From: an uncultured Clostridia bacterium
GTDB taxonomy: Bacteria > Bacillota > Clostridia > Christensenellales > CAG-314
Assembly: GCA_947570215.1 (NCBI GenBank)
Contig: CANOTO010000002.1
Span: 1 to 64,000 of the forward strand
Direction of reading: 5' to 3'
DNA length: 64,000 bases
The notes beneath the pieces are model-generated. The model searched no databases, was not told where the DNA came from, and saw only the letters and a program-made list of their open reading frames with translations. This document shows, one piece after another, positions 62,351 through 64,000 of this stretch. How positions within the stretch are numbered: the stretch's first letter is position 1; each line of letters begins with the position of its first letter. Made by a program: the position numbers and the translations under genes.

Positions 62351-62369
62351 ATATTCGATTATTGAATAT
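62351..62369. promoter_or_regulatory. candidate operator between divergent HTH genes
   Basis: ATATTC (62351-62356) and GAATAT (62364-62369) form an inverted repeat with a 7-base centre, midway between the two HTH genes. Confidence 0.4.
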
Positions 62370-62406
62370 GTCAAGAAAAAATTCAAAAACAGAATAATAT
62401 TTGTGT

Positions 62407-62613
62407 ATGACCTTATTACCGGAAAGAATTAAATATCTACGCCAAAGCAAAGGGCTAACGCAAAAGGAATCGGGAGAAGCGGTGGTCTATGACCAAAGCC
62501 GTGTTGCCAAGTGGGAGAGCGGCAAGTTAGAACCGAACTCCGAAGCGTTAATTGCGTTATCTGAATTTTTCTACGTTAGTATCGAATACTTGTTTGGGTT
62601 GGAAGACGATTAA
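62407..62613 (+). CDS. XRE-family transcriptional regulator
   Basis: A 68-residue single HTH protein (LLPERIKYLRQSKGLTQKES; VVYDQSRVAKWESGKLEPNS) ending in EYLFGLEDD, the common form of small XRE repressors. There is no ribosome site before ATG 62407. A TAATAT box at 62395-62400 stands 6 bases before the start codon, so the message may be leaderless. It probably acts on the divergent pair promoter. Confidence 0.8.
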   Translation: MTLLPERIKYLRQSKGLTQKESGEAVVYDQSRVAKWESGKLEPNSEALIALSEFFYVSIEYLFGLEDD

Positions 62614-62630
62614 CAATAATTGCAATATAA

Positions 62631-62670
62631 AACCGACTGTGCTTTGTTCGCAGTCGGTTTGTTTTTTTTG
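62631..62670 (+). terminator. terminator after the XRE gene
   Basis: AACCGACTG (62631-62639) pairs with CAGTCGGTT (62651-62659), followed by TGTTTTTTTT. Confidence 0.88.
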
Positions 62671-62682
62671 TGTGTAAAAATT

Positions 62683-64000
62683 TTACGAAAACTTTTTGCG
62701 TTGGTTAACTATTTTCTGAACGTACGCGTCCATATTGTTTCGGTTTTCGAAGTGAGATATAAACGCGTCAAGGTCGCTGAGGTACATCATATAATCGAAC
62801 GGGTCGATATTTGCCTTGTTGGAGTAATCGAGATATTCTACAAGGCTTAGGTAGTATTCCATCTCGAAGTTGAAGTAAATCTGCGAATCGATTGAGTTGT
62901 TGTCGAAGTTCCGAAGCAGGTTTTTGCGCTCTTTAAGCGTTGCTATAAGCCATTCTTCCGATTTTTCCTGTTTTACCACAATGCTTGCGTTGAACATATG
63001 GCGGTAAATATACGCGCGGAACAAACCGATAAGCCCGATTGAGTCGTTGTTCTCTTTGCTGGGTGTGCGATCTTCCAAGCTGACAATAAATCTCAGACAC
63101 ATTTCGCCGTAATATACCACGCGTTCCAAAAGGTACCTGCGCATTTCGTCGTTAACCTTGGGGTTTTGCGCGTACAGCGAGCAGATATACGCAAGATTTT
63201 CCGATACTATCACCCGCGCCCATTCGTCGTACGTGCCGGAGTCGTCGTCCCGTATGTCTTCTACCATATCCTTGCACACCGTAAAGTATTTGCGGAAAGC
63301 GTTATCCGACAGGTACACCAAGTCATTTTCGGCAATAAGACTTACTTGCGCTTCCAAAAACGCGATACTAAGGTTTATCGATTGGTTAAGTTCCGCCGAG
63401 AATTCCGTATTGTGCAGCCGTTTGAATTCTTTAAGCTCGCCAAGCGCCTTTTCTTCGTCTTGATACATAACGGAAGCCTGCATATAAAACATTACGTACT
63501 GCGCCAACTCGTAGTCCGAGCATTTTGAGCCGAGATCGGAGTAGTGTACTTGCAGCATTTCGTGAATCATATATCGGTTGTTTATGAGGAACATTTTGTT
63601 TGTATCCACCGACAGCTTTTGTCTGCCAAGGAAGTACTTGACGATATTCTTTGCGTAGGTATCCGCGTCCGGCGCGTCGACGGCTTCTACGAAAGCGTTG
63701 TCGAAGTCGCTCGGAAGCGTTATGGCGTCCCCTTTGCGTTTAACGCAATGTACTTTTTTCAGTCCGTAGCTGGACGATACGTAACCCAATTCGAAAAACA
63801 GATTGTTACTTATGCCGGAATCGGCTTTGTTTTGGAAAAATACTATTGCCTGATTGCAGTTCTTCATCTGGCGTATAACGGTGTCGCCCACCGACATCAT
63901 TTGCGAATCGTTTGTGTGGTTTCCGCCGACGTAGCAGACGTAATTATGCTCGCCTTCCAATATTGCCTTTACCTTGACTGCTATTTCGTTGTCGCCCGAC
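62683..64000 (-). CDS. protein with N-terminal TIR-like domain and helical C-terminal region (N-terminus outside window)
   Basis: The minus-strand frame is open to the window edge. Its visible start reads SGDNEIAVKVKAILEGEHNY, then GDTVIRQMKNCNQAIVFFQN, then ISNNLFFELGYVSSSYGLKK, a layout like TIR or TIR-like nucleotide-binding domains (strand, helix, FFELGY in the place of the catalytic helix glutamate). The C-terminal 300 residues are helical and TPR-like (YVMFYMQASVMYQDEEKALG) and may act as a sensor. TIR domains of bacteria often cut NAD in anti-phage systems; that role is inference. The true start lies beyond base 64000. Confidence 0.5.
   Translation of the reverse strand, partial: SGDNEIAVKVKAILEGEHNYVCYVGGNHTNDSQMMSVGDTVIRQMKNCNQAIVFFQNKADSGISNNLFFELGYVSSSYGLKKVHCVKRKGDAITLPSDFDNAFVEAVDAPDADTYAKNIVKYFLGRQKLSVDTNKMFLINNRYMIHEMLQVHYSDLGSKCSDYELAQYVMFYMQASVMYQDEEKALGELKEFKRLHNTEFSAELNQSINLSIAFLEAQVSLIAENDLVYLSDNAFRKYFTVCKDMVEDIRDDDSGTYDEWARVIVSENLAYICSLYAQNPKVNDEMRRYLLERVVYYGEMCLRFIVSLEDRTPSKENNDSIGLIGLFRAYIYRHMFNASIVVKQEKSEEWLIATLKERKNLLRNFDNNSIDSQIYFNFEMEYYLSLVEYLDYSNKANIDPFDYMMYLSDLDAFISHFENRNNMDAYVQKIVNQRKKFS

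Overview
The window looks like part of a chromosome of an anaerobic, probably uncultured member of Clostridia (Firmicutes). The support is gene content: a SCIFF peptide with its radical-SAM maturase, a fused pyruvate:ferredoxin oxidoreductase, a dnaG-rpoD-trmK block, a tig-clpP-clpX-lon block, strong AGGAG ribosome binding sites, and sigma-70 type promoters with 17-bp spacers. A lineage below Clostridia cannot be given from sequence reading alone.

Bases 1 to about 14500 are an AT-rich integrated island. It starts with the end of one serine recombinase. A complete type I restriction-modification operon follows (solo half-specificity protein, HsdM, HsdS, DUF2971 protein, HsdR, YgjP-type metalloprotease) with a DUF3892 gene in front. 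A mobility module comes last: a sigma-region-4-like regulator, a degenerate MobV-like protein, a ribbon-helix-helix repressor with a palindromic operator on its own promoter, two small ORFs and a large serine recombinase. That recombinase gene runs into the 3' end of a tRNA-Glu gene, so the island is inserted exactly at the tRNA 3' end.

Bases 14570 to 19300 hold a strong promoter followed by a compact RNA whose two ends pair and which ends in a U-tract. It sits directly in front of a two-gene operon: a 649-residue protein with a TerD-like C-terminal domain, and a NYN-domain nuclease with a LOTUS/OST-HTH domain. A tRNA-Thr with a scrambled partial duplicate beside it and two membrane protein genes follow.

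Bases 19300 to 55975 are mainly chromosomal backbone: an S20 gene with a long Lys/Ala tail, an EF-G paralogue, a PLP decarboxylase, the SCIFF system, a Nudix hydrolase, a GNAT-ASCH fusion, tig-clpP-clpX-lon, dnaG-rpoD-trmK-zinc ribbon, upp, an ABC exporter, a truncated OLD-type nuclease and nifJ. Dispersed palindromic repeats sit in many of the intergenic gaps, often within a few bases of a stop codon. In three places they supply the last codons of the gene.

Bases 56000 to 64000 contain two cassette-like elements of about 0.9 and 1.05 kb (56165-57069 and 60993-62044). Each carries one cargo gene (a YdeI-type protein; a Sel1-repeat protein). They share the same end sequences in inverted orientation, a conserved stretch before the gene, a conserved 15-mer after it, and a terminator beside the right end. 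Between and after them lie a WYL regulator with two perfect operators, murG, a lipase-like hydrolase, two small HTH genes and a TIR-like gene that leaves the window.

The best candidates for undescribed biology are the cassette pair, the RNA/TerD-like/NYN operon, the stop-codon-associated repeats, a tiny stand-alone gene at 43354-43437, and a small hydrophobic peptide gene between hsdM and hsdS.
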